64,000 bases of DNA, taken from contig JAZDIP010000036.1 of the NCBI GenBank assembly GCA_043804925.1, forward strand, positions 1 through 64,000, given 5' to 3'. The stretch comes from ChocPot-Mid sp043804925 (GTDB lineage Bacteria > Bacteroidota > Ignavibacteria > Kapaibacteriales > UBA2268). Below, piece after piece: positions 5,847-13,846 of this stretch. The notes under the pieces are model-generated. The model searched no databases. It was not told the DNA's origin and was given only the letters and a program-made list of their open reading frames with translations. The translations under genes were made by a program, and so were the position numbers. Each line of letters begins with the position of its first letter. Position 1 is the stretch's first letter.

Positions 5847-7652
5847 ATGAAATACTTCATCATATTGTTATTTTTTATTCCTATTTCAATTTTTTCTAAT
5901 AAATTAGTTTTGAAACATTTTGATGGTGAGAGTCTTCAAAAAGGTGGCGGTATTGCAATGTCAGTTGACTGCCCTGATAGTTTAAATTGCTTCATGCTAA
6001 CACAATCAGGAGAATATCACCGGCTATTCAAATCAACAAATCAGGGAAATACATGGGAATTAATTTATCAATCAGAATCCTTAATGGATCAAATCAAACA
6101 AGGGATTACAGTTCTTATGGGAGTTGAGGACGGCTGTTCGCCACATCCGGACTATTATTTTATGTCATTTAATGATGAAGGTTTTTTAAAAAAGAGTTCT
6201 GATGGAGGTAAAACATTTGAAAGAATTGATTTAAAAGAAAAATATCGTATATATAGTATAAATATGTTAGATTCAAGTATTGGTATTGCCTATTCAGCAT
6301 TGGGAAATATATATTTGACTTATGATGGGTGGAAAACATGGGAAATTAAATCAACACCGGTATTAAATGACTCAACATGGATATCCGGATTTTTTTCACC
6401 CCAATTCAAAGATAGTAATACTATTATCGGTCTTAGTCCATTATTAAATCCGTTAGATACAGTTGATTATGGTTATGGTATTAAAATGTTATATGACTAT
6501 GGACAAGTATTTTTTTCCTGGAATTATAAAACAGACAAATGGTCGTATGTATTATTTCCCACAACATATTATGATGTAAACGATACATTGCACCCCGACA
6601 CATGTGATGCTTTTCGTATGATTAATTTTGTAAATGATTCAATTGGATTTGTTTGTGGAGGTAAAGGATATGGTATTGGTGATGCGAAATATGATCTAGT
6701 TTATAAAACAAAGGATGGTGGTAAAGCTTGGGAAAAAGTATTTGAAAACTTTGATAAAAAATTAAGTGCTTGGGGTTTACAAGAAATTTCATTTAAGGAT
6801 GAATTAAACGGAGTTGCTGTCGGGGCAATAGGAGTGGTTTTAGTAACAGGTGATGGAGGCGAAACTTGGGAATACTTGGACAAACCGGATACTCTTCTCA
6901 ATCGTCAACCTCTAACAGCCATTGTAACCTGGGCAGGTGAGTATCCAATTATTGGTACTTATGGAGCGGGTTTTTGGCGAATTGAAGGACCTAACGGTGG
7001 CCCACCTGTATTTAAAAAAGCTACAAAATCGGCAATAATACAAGCTGAGAATTATGACTTTGGGACAATTGATGTTAAAGATACATCACTAATTATTCAA
7101 AAAATCAAAATACATAATTTATCAACTGATACAAATTTAATTATCAGTAGCTTTTCAAACCTGAGTGAATCGGCTTTTACAAATGAATTCGTCTGGCTCG
7201 ATACTATGACAAACATTTCAGTAAAACCTTCGGATTTCTTTGAGCTACCGGTGAGTTTTAAACCAAATGAAGTTAGAAAATATAATGATAGTATTGTTGT
7301 TCATTCAAATGCAATCGGACAGGATAGTGTTATTATTCTTGAAGGCGAAGGAATTGATACTTCGACATCGGTTCATGATGAGCATATAACGACAAATAAA
7401 TTTACAATTTCTCCAAATCCCGCAAGTGAGTATATTGAAATAAAACTTTCCGAAAGTTCTGAACTTTCGGAAAGTTACCCAATCCAAATTTTTAATCTTT
7501 ATGGCGAAAAAATGACTATAGTAGTTCAAAATTTTGAATCCCTACGAATTGACATTTCTTCTTTTCCTGTTGGGATGTATTTTGTTAAAATTTCTGAAAG
7601 TTCGGAACTTTCGGGAAGTTACCGGATTCAAAAATTTGTGGTGATAAAATAA
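5847..7652 (+). CDS. Secreted BNR/YCF48-repeat protein with T9SS sorting domain
   Basis: The protein starts with a signal peptide (MKYFIILLFFIPISIFS). ATG 5847 is chosen because GGAG lies six bases upstream; TTG 5835 and ATG 5841 are in frame but poorly placed. Several Asp-box-like repeats follow (STNQGNTWELI, SSDGGKTFERI, TKDGGKAWEKV, TGDGGETWEYL), indicating a beta-propeller like YCF48/sialidase folds. Next comes a beta-sandwich region, then a type A T9SS sorting domain (ISPNPASEYIEI to YRIQKFVVIK). It would be exported across the outer membrane and attached to the cell surface. Two palindromic repeats (7446-7474 and 7591-7616) are built in frame into the sorting domain as SESSELSESY and SESSELSGSY. 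No substrate is evident. Confidence 0.85.
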   Translation: MKYFIILLFFIPISIFSNKLVLKHFDGESLQKGGGIAMSVDCPDSLNCFMLTQSGEYHRLFKSTNQGNTWELIYQSESLMDQIKQGITVLMGVEDGCSPHPDYYFMSFNDEGFLKKSSDGGKTFERIDLKEKYRIYSINMLDSSIGIAYSALGNIYLTYDGWKTWEIKSTPVLNDSTWISGFFSPQFKDSNTIIGLSPLLNPLDTVDYGYGIKMLYDYGQVFFSWNYKTDKWSYVLFPTTYYDVNDTLHPDTCDAFRMINFVNDSIGFVCGGKGYGIGDAKYDLVYKTKDGGKAWEKVFENFDKKLSAWGLQEISFKDELNGVAVGAIGVVLVTGDGGETWEYLDKPDTLLNRQPLTAIVTWAGEYPIIGTYGAGFWRIEGPNGGPPVFKKATKSAIIQAENYDFGTIDVKDTSLIIQKIKIHNLSTDTNLIISSFSNLSESAFTNEFVWLDTMTNISVKPSDFFELPVSFKPNEVRKYNDSIVVHSNAIGQDSVIILEGEGIDTSTSVHDEHITTNKFTISPNPASEYIEIKLSESSELSESYPIQIFNLYGEKMTIVVQNFESLRIDISSFPVGMYFVKISESSELSGSYRIQKFVVIK

Positions 7653-7713
7653 TTTTTTAGTATTTTCGGTTAATATTAATATTAGAAATTTAATTAATAA
7701 AAGGATTGATAAA

Positions 7714-7932
7714 ATGTTGTCATCAAATAAGTTGTCAAATTTGCAATTAGAAATTCTAAAAACTTATTCAAAAAATATTTCGGATAAGGATTTGCTCAAT
7801 ATACAAAAATTACTTTCCGAATATTTTTTAAATGAAGCAGAAATCGAAATTGAAGATTTTAGTAAAAATAATAATATTACACCTGAATCATACAATCAAT
7901 GGGCATCCGAACATAATCGAATAGCTCAATGA
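7714..7932 (+). CDS. Putative antitoxin partner of a PIN toxin
   Basis: A 72-residue acidic helical protein immediately precedes, and overlaps by 4 bp (ATGA), a PIN-domain toxin gene. I do not recognise a named family. The size, the overlap and the order fit the small antitoxin of a VapBC-like pair. Features are the repeated acidic segment NEAEIEIEDF and a C-terminal YNQWASEHNR. It would bind and block the PIN ribonuclease and probably repress its own operon. Confidence 0.65.
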   Translation: MLSSNKLSNLQLEILKTYSKNISDKDLLNIQKLLSEYFLNEAEIEIEDFSKNNNITPESYNQWASEHNRIAQ

Positions 7933-8342
7933 TGAAAGTGATATTAGATACAAATGTCTTAGTTTCTGCCATCGGCATTCATTCGCCTAACAGGATTATA
8001 TTCGATGAAATTAAGTCAGGTGAACTTCTTTTAGCTGTTTCAAATGATATTATTAATGAGTACCGGGAGATTATTTCTCACAAGATGACTTCATCCATAG
8101 CAGATAATCTAACTCAATATTTCATTCTTTCTCCCAATGTTTTGAAAACTAATATTTATTACAATTGGTCTTTTATGAATAATGATGAATCTGATAACAA
8201 GTATGTTGACTGCTATATAGCTTCAAATTCAGATTTCATCGTTACAAATGACAAGCACTTTGAAATCTTGAAATCATATGATTTTCCAAAAGTTAATATT
8301 ATCAATTCTAATGATTTTATTGATTTATTAAACAAAAAGTAA
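7929..8342 (+). CDS. PIN-domain toxin (COG1569-like)
   Basis: PIN-domain proteins are Mg-dependent ribonucleases; those of this family act as toxins. In 137 residues the acidic pocket is visible: the start MKVILDTNVLVSAI (Asp7), then NDIINEYREII, DNKYVDCYIASNSD and VTNDKHFEIL. The gene overlaps the small upstream gene by 4 bp, as in toxin-antitoxin operons. The reading frame after its stop runs directly into a decayed T9SS sorting-domain remnant. A duplicate or relic of a secreted-protein gene therefore lay here before or after the pair was acquired. Confidence 0.85.
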   Translation: MMKVILDTNVLVSAIGIHSPNRIIFDEIKSGELLLAVSNDIINEYREIISHKMTSSIADNLTQYFILSPNVLKTNIYYNWSFMNNDESDNKYVDCYIASNSDFIVTNDKHFEILKSYDFPKVNIINSNDFIDLLNKK

Positions 8343-8537
8343 CTTTCAACCACACAATTCCAAATTTTTAATGTTTATGGGAAATGTTTAACGAACCTCA
8401 CCCCAATCCAATTACACACCCCAAACCCCTCTCAAGAGGGGAATGTAGAGGGAGTAAGAATTGATGTTTCCGTTTTTCCGGATGGGATGTATTTTGTCAG
8501 GGTAGGTAATTTTGTCAAGAGTTTTGTGAAGATGTAA
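8343..8537 (+). pseudogene. Orphan T9SS C-terminal sorting-domain remnant
   Basis: This stretch translates without a stop as TTQFQIFNVYGKCLTNL, a repeat-derived insert, then GVRIDVSVFPDGMYFVRVGN and VKSFVKM. That is the last two-thirds of a T9SS sorting domain with no start codon, signal peptide or passenger. It is the fossil 3' end of a secreted-protein gene. The insert at 8410-8452 contains a CCCCTCTC-AAGAGGGG palindrome, placed where the same repeat family sits in intact T9SS genes of this window. Confidence 0.75.
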
Positions 8538-8585
8538 AAATATTTGTAATTTTAACACATTTCAATTAAGAAACTGAGGGTATTT

Positions 8586-8725
8586 ATGAGATTTGATATA
8601 GAATACGAAATAGAAGATGATGGTAGATGGATAGCAGAAATTCCATCAATGCCGGGCGTTATGGTTTACGGAAAAACCCAAAAGGAAGCTGCATCAAAAG
8701 TTATTGAACTTGCCATTAAAAATAA
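8586..8725 (+). pseudogene. Truncated HicB-like antitoxin
   Basis: The first 45 or so residues (MRFDIEYEIEDDGRWIAEIP, then MPGVMVYGKTQKEAASKV and IELAI) match the partial RNase H-like fold of HicB-family antitoxins. After IELAIKNNN the frame runs into unrelated sequence and then a GGGGCAGG palindrome. The C-terminal part is lost and no HicA lies next to it. It probably does not encode a working antitoxin. Confidence 0.7.
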
Positions 8726-8755
8726 TAATGGTATTTCTATTCTCATTTTTCCTTT

Positions 8756-8790
8756 GGGGCAGGTTTGGAACCTGCCCCTCCGGTTTTTCT
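8756..8790 (+). terminator. GGGGCAGGTT hairpin followed by T tracts
   Basis: GGGGCAGGTT (8756-8765) pairs perfectly with AACCTGCCCC (8769-8778) around TGG and is followed by TTTTTCTTTTT, a good intrinsic terminator for plus-strand transcription. It also separates the broken hicB from the convergent aconitase gene. The palindrome resembles a dispersed repeat rather than a gene-specific terminator. Confidence 0.6.
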
Positions 8791-8792
8791 TT

Positions 8793-11060
8793 TTACCCTA
8801 CAAACTGCTTTCTTATTATGTTTAATGCCGAACCGTTCCTGAACCAGTCAATCTGCTGTTCGTTGTAGCTGTGATTTACAGGAAATTCATCATAAGAACC
8901 ATCAGTATGATGAAGGAATAATGTCAAAGGTTTTCCCGGTGCAAATTCCTTCAAACCGAGAATATCAATTATATCATCTTCCTGTATTTTCTCATAATCC
9001 GACTTGTCTGCAAATGTAAGTGCAAGCATTCCCTGTTTCTTTAAATTTGTTTCATGTATTCTTGCGAATGACTTAACAAGGACTGCTTTAACTCCAAGAT
9101 GTCGCGGTTCCATAGCGGCATGTTCTCTCGAAGAACCTTCACCGTAGTTCTCATCTCCCACAACTATTGTTCCTACTCCTCTGGCTTTATATTGCCTTTG
9201 TACTTCAGGCACTCCTGCATAATCACCTGTCAATTGGTTTTTAATATCGTTTGCTTCATCGTTGAAATAATTAATTGCACCTGTTAACATATTATTTGAA
9301 ATATTATCCAAATGCCCGCGATATTTCAACCAGGGACCAGCCATTGATATATGGTCTGTTGTACATTTGCCTTTAGCTTTGATTAATAGACGTAAACCTA
9401 CATAATCTTCACCATTCCATTTTTCAAAAGGAGTAAGGATTTGAAGTCTTTCTGAATCAGGTTTTACAACAACCTGAACATTACTACCGTCCTCAGCAGG
9501 TGCTTGATAGCCGGCATCCTCCACTGCAAAACCTTTTGGTGGAAGTTCGTATCCGCTTGGCGGGTCAAGCATTACTTCCTGTCCGTCTTCATTTATCAGC
9601 TTATCTGTAATTGGATTAAATGTCATTTTTCCTGCAATAGCCAATGCTGTTACCATTTCTGGAGAGGCAACAAAGCTATGAGTATTTGGATTTCCGTCAG
9701 CCCGTTTTGCAAAGTTTCTATTGAATGAAGTTACAATAGAGTTTTTCTCCTGTTTGTCCGCACCTGCTCTTGCCCACTGCCCGATACAAGGTCCGCAAGC
9801 ATTAGCAAGAACCACTCCGCCTATTTGTTTGAATGTATCAATGAAACCATCTCTCTCGATAGTATATCGAACCTGTTCAGAACCCGGTGTTATCGTAAAT
9901 TCTGATTTAACTTTCAGCTTTTTCTCAGATGCTTGCTTGGCAATTGATGCTGAGCGGGAAATATCTTCATAAGATGAATTGGTACAGGAACCGATTAAAC
10001 CAACATCCAGTTTTTCAGGATAGTCATTTTTCTTTACGGCTTCTTTCATCTGAGACACAGACCAAGCTAAATCAGGCGAGAAAGGTCCGTTGATATGTGG
10101 TTCTAACTCTGACAAATTTATCTCGATAACCTGGTCGAAATATTTTTCAGGATTTGCATAAACTTCATCATCTGCTGTCAGATATTTTGCAATTGATTTT
10201 GCTAATTCAGCCACTTCTTTTCTTCCGGTAGATTCTAAGTAACGATACATTGATTCGTCATATCCAAAAGTGGAAGTAGTAGCTCCTATTTCTGCACCCA
10301 TATTGCATATCGTTCCCTTACCGGTACAGGACAAACTCTTAGCACCATCGCCAAAATACTCGACAATACAACCTGTGCCGCCTTTAACAGTTAAAATTCC
10401 TGCAACTTTTAAGATGACATCTTTAGCAGAAGCCCAGCCATTCAGTTTGCCTGTTAATTTTATTCCAATCAGTTTTGGAAATTTTAGTTCCCATGGCATA
10501 CCTGCCATAACATCAACGGCATCGGCTCCCCCAACGCCAATAGCAATCATCCCTAAACCACCGGCATTAACAGTGTGAGAATCCGTACCAATCATCATGC
10601 CGCCGGGGAATGCATAGTTTTCTAAAACAACCTGATGAATAATTCCTGCTCCGGGTTTCCAAAAACCAATTCCGTATTTATTGGAAACTGATGCAAGAAA
10701 ATCATAAACTTCTTTGTTGACATCCTTGGCTGTAGCCAAATCTTTTACTGCACCTACCTTTGCCTGAATCAAATGGTCGCAATGTACGGTTGAGGGTACT
10801 GCAACTTTTGGTCTGCCAGCAGACATAAATTGCAAAAGAGCCATTTGCGCAGTAGCATCCTGCATTGCAACCCTATCGGGTGCAAAATTTACATAGTCAT
10901 CACCTCTTTTAAATTCCTTTGCATTTTCGTCTTTCCACAAATGAGCATACAGTATTTTTTCAGCTAATGTTAATTGTTTGCCAATAATTTTCTTCGCAGC
11001 GTCAACCTTTCCTGCAAAGTTTTTGTAATGACTTTCCAGCATATCCAAATCGAATATCAT
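8793..11060 (-). CDS. acn: Aconitate hydratase (mitochondrial type)
   Basis: Aconitase interconverts citrate and isocitrate in the TCA cycle, in the cytoplasm, using a [4Fe-4S] cluster. The three cluster cysteines are in IGSCTNSSYED and ANACGPCIGQW. Other family motifs are VPSTVHCDHLIQAK, MIGTDSHTVNAGGLGMIAIG and, in the swivel domain, GDENYGEGSSREHAAMEPRH. The 755-residue length and sequence style match the mitochondrial-type aconitase common in Bacteroidota rather than the longer AcnA or AcnB. It stands alone, convergent with the truncated hicB, about 190 bp from the divergently transcribed GWxTD gene. It works with the Kgd-type enzyme at 53.7 kb in the same pathway. Confidence 0.95.
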   Translation of the reverse strand: MIFDLDMLESHYKNFAGKVDAAKKIIGKQLTLAEKILYAHLWKDENAKEFKRGDDYVNFAPDRVAMQDATAQMALLQFMSAGRPKVAVPSTVHCDHLIQAKVGAVKDLATAKDVNKEVYDFLASVSNKYGIGFWKPGAGIIHQVVLENYAFPGGMMIGTDSHTVNAGGLGMIAIGVGGADAVDVMAGMPWELKFPKLIGIKLTGKLNGWASAKDVILKVAGILTVKGGTGCIVEYFGDGAKSLSCTGKGTICNMGAEIGATTSTFGYDESMYRYLESTGRKEVAELAKSIAKYLTADDEVYANPEKYFDQVIEINLSELEPHINGPFSPDLAWSVSQMKEAVKKNDYPEKLDVGLIGSCTNSSYEDISRSASIAKQASEKKLKVKSEFTITPGSEQVRYTIERDGFIDTFKQIGGVVLANACGPCIGQWARAGADKQEKNSIVTSFNRNFAKRADGNPNTHSFVASPEMVTALAIAGKMTFNPITDKLINEDGQEVMLDPPSGYELPPKGFAVEDAGYQAPAEDGSNVQVVVKPDSERLQILTPFEKWNGEDYVGLRLLIKAKGKCTTDHISMAGPWLKYRGHLDNISNNMLTGAINYFNDEANDIKNQLTGDYAGVPEVQRQYKARGVGTIVVGDENYGEGSSREHAAMEPRHLGVKAVLVKSFARIHETNLKKQGMLALTFADKSDYEKIQEDDIIDILGLKEFAPGKPLTLFLHHTDGSYDEFPVNHSYNEQQIDWFRNGSALNIIRKQFVG

Positions 11061-11252
11061 TTTTTGTACTCCTTTTTCATTAATTAAAGCAGATTTATTT
11101 ATTTCAAATAATTATTTAACTTATAAAACAAAAATAATTGTTACAAAATAAATAATATTTTTGTAAACATAATGTAATTTTATTATAAATTTCTTTTTTA
11201 ACTAATATTATCTTAAATTTATGTTTTTATACATGTTGTTAATAGGTATATA

Positions 11253-12569
11253 TTGAGAAAATCACTAATAATATTAATATTATTGTCAATATTTTTGGAT
11301 TACCCTCTATTTGCTCAGCTACCCATGGCTGAGGAACAAAGCCAGAATATTTTCTTTGACGCGGTATGCTTTAAAAATACAGACACGTTGGACAAAATCA
11401 TGGACGGCAGGGTAGATGTGCTTATTTTAGTACCTTATCAATCATTAAGGTTTGAAAAAGCCAACGATGTATTTAATTCTAAGTATGAAGTGTATATTGA
11501 CATATTAGATTCATCAGGAACAAAACTTGAAAACGAGAAAATCCCGAAATCAGTTAGGGAAAGCGACTATTCTGTAACTCAGGGAGGTACAGCCGGTTTC
11601 GATATTATTTCAAGGAGTTTTTTTCTAAATGCCGGTAATTACGATATACGAATAAATCTTATTGATTTACTCTCCGGAAAGACATTTGCCAAAACAAGAA
11701 CAATAACTATTGTAAATTTCGATAAATATAGAATATCAATGAGCGGTATCATGCTTATTAGTTCAATGGAGGAAAAAAATGGCAGATTCATCATTACACC
11801 ACATATTTCAGATAATATAGGAATGCTTTCAGATGGTTTTTTTATATTTTTTGAGGTTTATAATAATAAATATTTCGACAGTCTTGATTTCGTCTATGAA
11901 TTATATGACGAGAAAGAAGCACTTATTTTAAAAAGTGAAAAATTTTCTAATGATGTCCGGAATAAAGCTAATCAGCTTTATAAAAAAATCAGAATCCCCG
12001 GTAGTACAAAACAAGGCATTTATAAATTAAGACTTATAGCTCTTACAAGAACCAACAGACCTGATTATACCGAAGATGATTTTCTTGCTATAACAGAGCG
12101 GTCATTAAAATATCATAGAGTAATTTCAGGAACTATGGTCGAAGATATCGGTAAAGCTATTCGCTACCTCAGATATGTTGCTAACCAGAGTGATATAGAT
12201 TATATTCAGTCAGGAGAAAATGATTCTGAAAAACAAAAAAGATTTGAAGAGTTTTGGAAAAATAATGACCCTTCTCCAAATACGGAAAGAAACGAAGCAT
12301 TTGATGAATACTTTTCCAGAATTCATTATGCCAATAAAAACTTTAAATCATATACGGAAGGTTGGTTGACTGATATGGGAATGGTATATATTGTTTTTGG
12401 ACCACCGGATTATACCGACAAGTCCGATACTTATAGCACAAGAACTGTTTATATGAAATGGACATACCTGAATAACAGGGAATTTGTTTTTTCTGATGAC
12501 ACCGGTATGGGAGATTTCCGTTTGATAAGACCTTATAGCGTTACGGAAAAATACAAATACGGAAACTAA
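11253..12569 (+). CDS. GWxTD domain-containing exported protein
   Basis: The 438-residue protein has a signal peptide (MRKSLIILILLSIFLDYPLF) and a C-terminal GWxTD domain whose signature is readable as EGWLTDMGMVYIVFGPPDYT. The domain is found in FCB-group bacteria and is of unknown function. The start is TTG, placed by the AGG about eight bases upstream; no upstream ATG is in frame. The middle region looks like beta-sandwich domains. The stop codon TAA is the first unit of a 14-bp tandem repeat. It lies upstream of ispD and the permease gene on the same strand. Confidence 0.85.
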   Translation: MRKSLIILILLSIFLDYPLFAQLPMAEEQSQNIFFDAVCFKNTDTLDKIMDGRVDVLILVPYQSLRFEKANDVFNSKYEVYIDILDSSGTKLENEKIPKSVRESDYSVTQGGTAGFDIISRSFFLNAGNYDIRINLIDLLSGKTFAKTRTITIVNFDKYRISMSGIMLISSMEEKNGRFIITPHISDNIGMLSDGFFIFFEVYNNKYFDSLDFVYELYDEKEALILKSEKFSNDVRNKANQLYKKIRIPGSTKQGIYKLRLIALTRTNRPDYTEDDFLAITERSLKYHRVISGTMVEDIGKAIRYLRYVANQSDIDYIQSGENDSEKQKRFEEFWKNNDPSPNTERNEAFDEYFSRIHYANKNFKSYTEGWLTDMGMVYIVFGPPDYTDKSDTYSTRTVYMKWTYLNNREFVFSDDTGMGDFRLIRPYSVTEKYKYGN

Positions 12570-12664
12570 TGGTTAATTGTTAATGGTTAATTGTTAATGG
12601 TTAATTGTTAATGGTTAATTGTTAATGGTTAATTGTTAATGGTTAATTGTTAATGGTTAATTGT
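12567..12664. repeat. 14-bp tandem repeat, seven copies
   Basis: TAATGGTTAATTGT is repeated seven times without variation. The first TAA is the stop codon of the GWxTD gene, and the array ends about 30 bp before ispD. It is the same word type as other TTAATTGT arrays in the window (23.0 and 47.9 kb). Confidence 0.9.
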
Positions 12665-12694
12665 AAATGGATAAAGAATTAAGAGTATTGAAAA

Positions 12695-13408
12695 ATGAAG
12701 ATATCTGAAGTTAATTGTACGGTTATAGTTCCTGCGGCAGGGAAAGGAAAACGCTTTGGGAATACTCTGCCAAAGCAGTTTCTTGAACTGAACAAAATTC
12801 CCGTTATAATCAGGACATTGATGATTTTTGAAAAAATGGATGAAATCAAAAATGTAGTTATTGCAATTGATACATCTTATCAAAAATTATTGCAGGATTA
12901 TATCAAACAATTTAATATCCTAAAGAAAATTACAATTATCAAAGGTGGTAAAGAACGTCAGGATTCGATTTTTAATGCTTTAAAAACAGAAGCTGTAAAA
13001 AATGCTGACATAATTCTTGTTCATGATGCTGTAAGACCTTTTGTAAGTCATAATTTATGTAAAAAAATAATTGTAGCCGTCCAAAAACATAGTGCAGCGA
13101 TTCCGGGAATTGTTCCAAAAGACACAATTAAGAGAATTAATTCAAAGGGATTCGCTGTGGAAACTCCGACACGAAATATGTTGAGAAATATTCAAACCCC
13201 TCAGGGATTCAAAAAAGATATTTTTTTGGAAATATATCGGCTGATGGAATCAAATAAAATGTTCGTAACAGATGATGCTTCACTTGCAGAACAATTGGGA
13301 TTTAAAGTTAAAATTGTTGAAGGTGAAGAACAAAATATTAAAATAACATCAGAAATTGATTTGCTTTTAGCAGATAGTATTCTGAAAAAAACAGAGAATA
13401 TAAAATAA
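12695..13408 (+). CDS. ispD: 2-C-methyl-D-erythritol 4-phosphate cytidylyltransferase
   Basis: IspD joins CTP and methylerythritol phosphate in the MEP isoprenoid pathway, in the cytoplasm. The 237-residue sequence shows the nucleotide-binding start VPAAGKGKRFG, then PKQFLEL, GGKERQDSIFNAL, the VHDAVRPFV block with substrate residues, PTRNMLRNIQTPQGF, and the C-terminal TDDASLAEQLG and GEEQNIKITSEIDL. All expected catalytic Lys/Arg positions appear present. It is preceded by the tandem repeat and followed two bases later by a small membrane-protein gene, so these two genes are probably co-transcribed. Confidence 0.95.
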   Translation: MKISEVNCTVIVPAAGKGKRFGNTLPKQFLELNKIPVIIRTLMIFEKMDEIKNVVIAIDTSYQKLLQDYIKQFNILKKITIIKGGKERQDSIFNALKTEAVKNADIILVHDAVRPFVSHNLCKKIIVAVQKHSAAIPGIVPKDTIKRINSKGFAVETPTRNMLRNIQTPQGFKKDIFLEIYRLMESNKMFVTDDASLAEQLGFKVKIVEGEEQNIKITSEIDLLLADSILKKTENIK

Positions 13409-13410
13409 AT

Positions 13411-13755
13411 TTGTTGAAAAAATATTTAATGGATATGCTAAATGACAGAGAAAATAATGCTAAGAAAAAGTGGTCCCGAATGCAGGAGCAGGGGAAAAAT
13501 AAATTTATTTTTCGCACAGGTTTTCTGCTTTACGGAATGACTTTGTTTTTTATTTATATCTTAACAATAGTTGTTATTAACATGGTTTATCATCCCGAAA
13601 TAAAATTAATTGACTTTCTTTGCTCTGAACAATTTCTCAAGAGACTGCTGTCCACATTCATTTTGTTTGGGCTTATGGGCTGGTTTATGGGTAATTCAAT
13701 TTGGAGGTCATATAAAAGAAGATGGGAAGAATTAAAAATGATGGATAATGAATAA
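13411..13755 (+). CDS. Small two-helix membrane protein, unknown function
   Basis: A 114-residue protein with a charged N-terminus (NDRENNAKKKWSRMQEQGKN) and two predicted membrane helices: FLLYGMTLFFIYILTIVVI and FILFGLMGWFMGNSI. A basic tail, SYKRRWEELK, ends it. I recognise no family. The start could be TTG 13411 or ATG 13429. It sits between ispD and the LptF/LptG-type permease, so an envelope role is plausible but unproven. Confidence 0.6.
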   Translation: MLKKYLMDMLNDRENNAKKKWSRMQEQGKNKFIFRTGFLLYGMTLFFIYILTIVVINMVYHPEIKLIDFLCSEQFLKRLLSTFILFGLMGWFMGNSIWRSYKRRWEELKMMDNE

Positions 13756-13846
13756 TGAATCATGGATAATGGATATTAATTGATGAATATATAAAATTTG
13801 CATATTTTTAAACTTTTAGTAATTGCAAAGATAGAATTTAAAAGAA

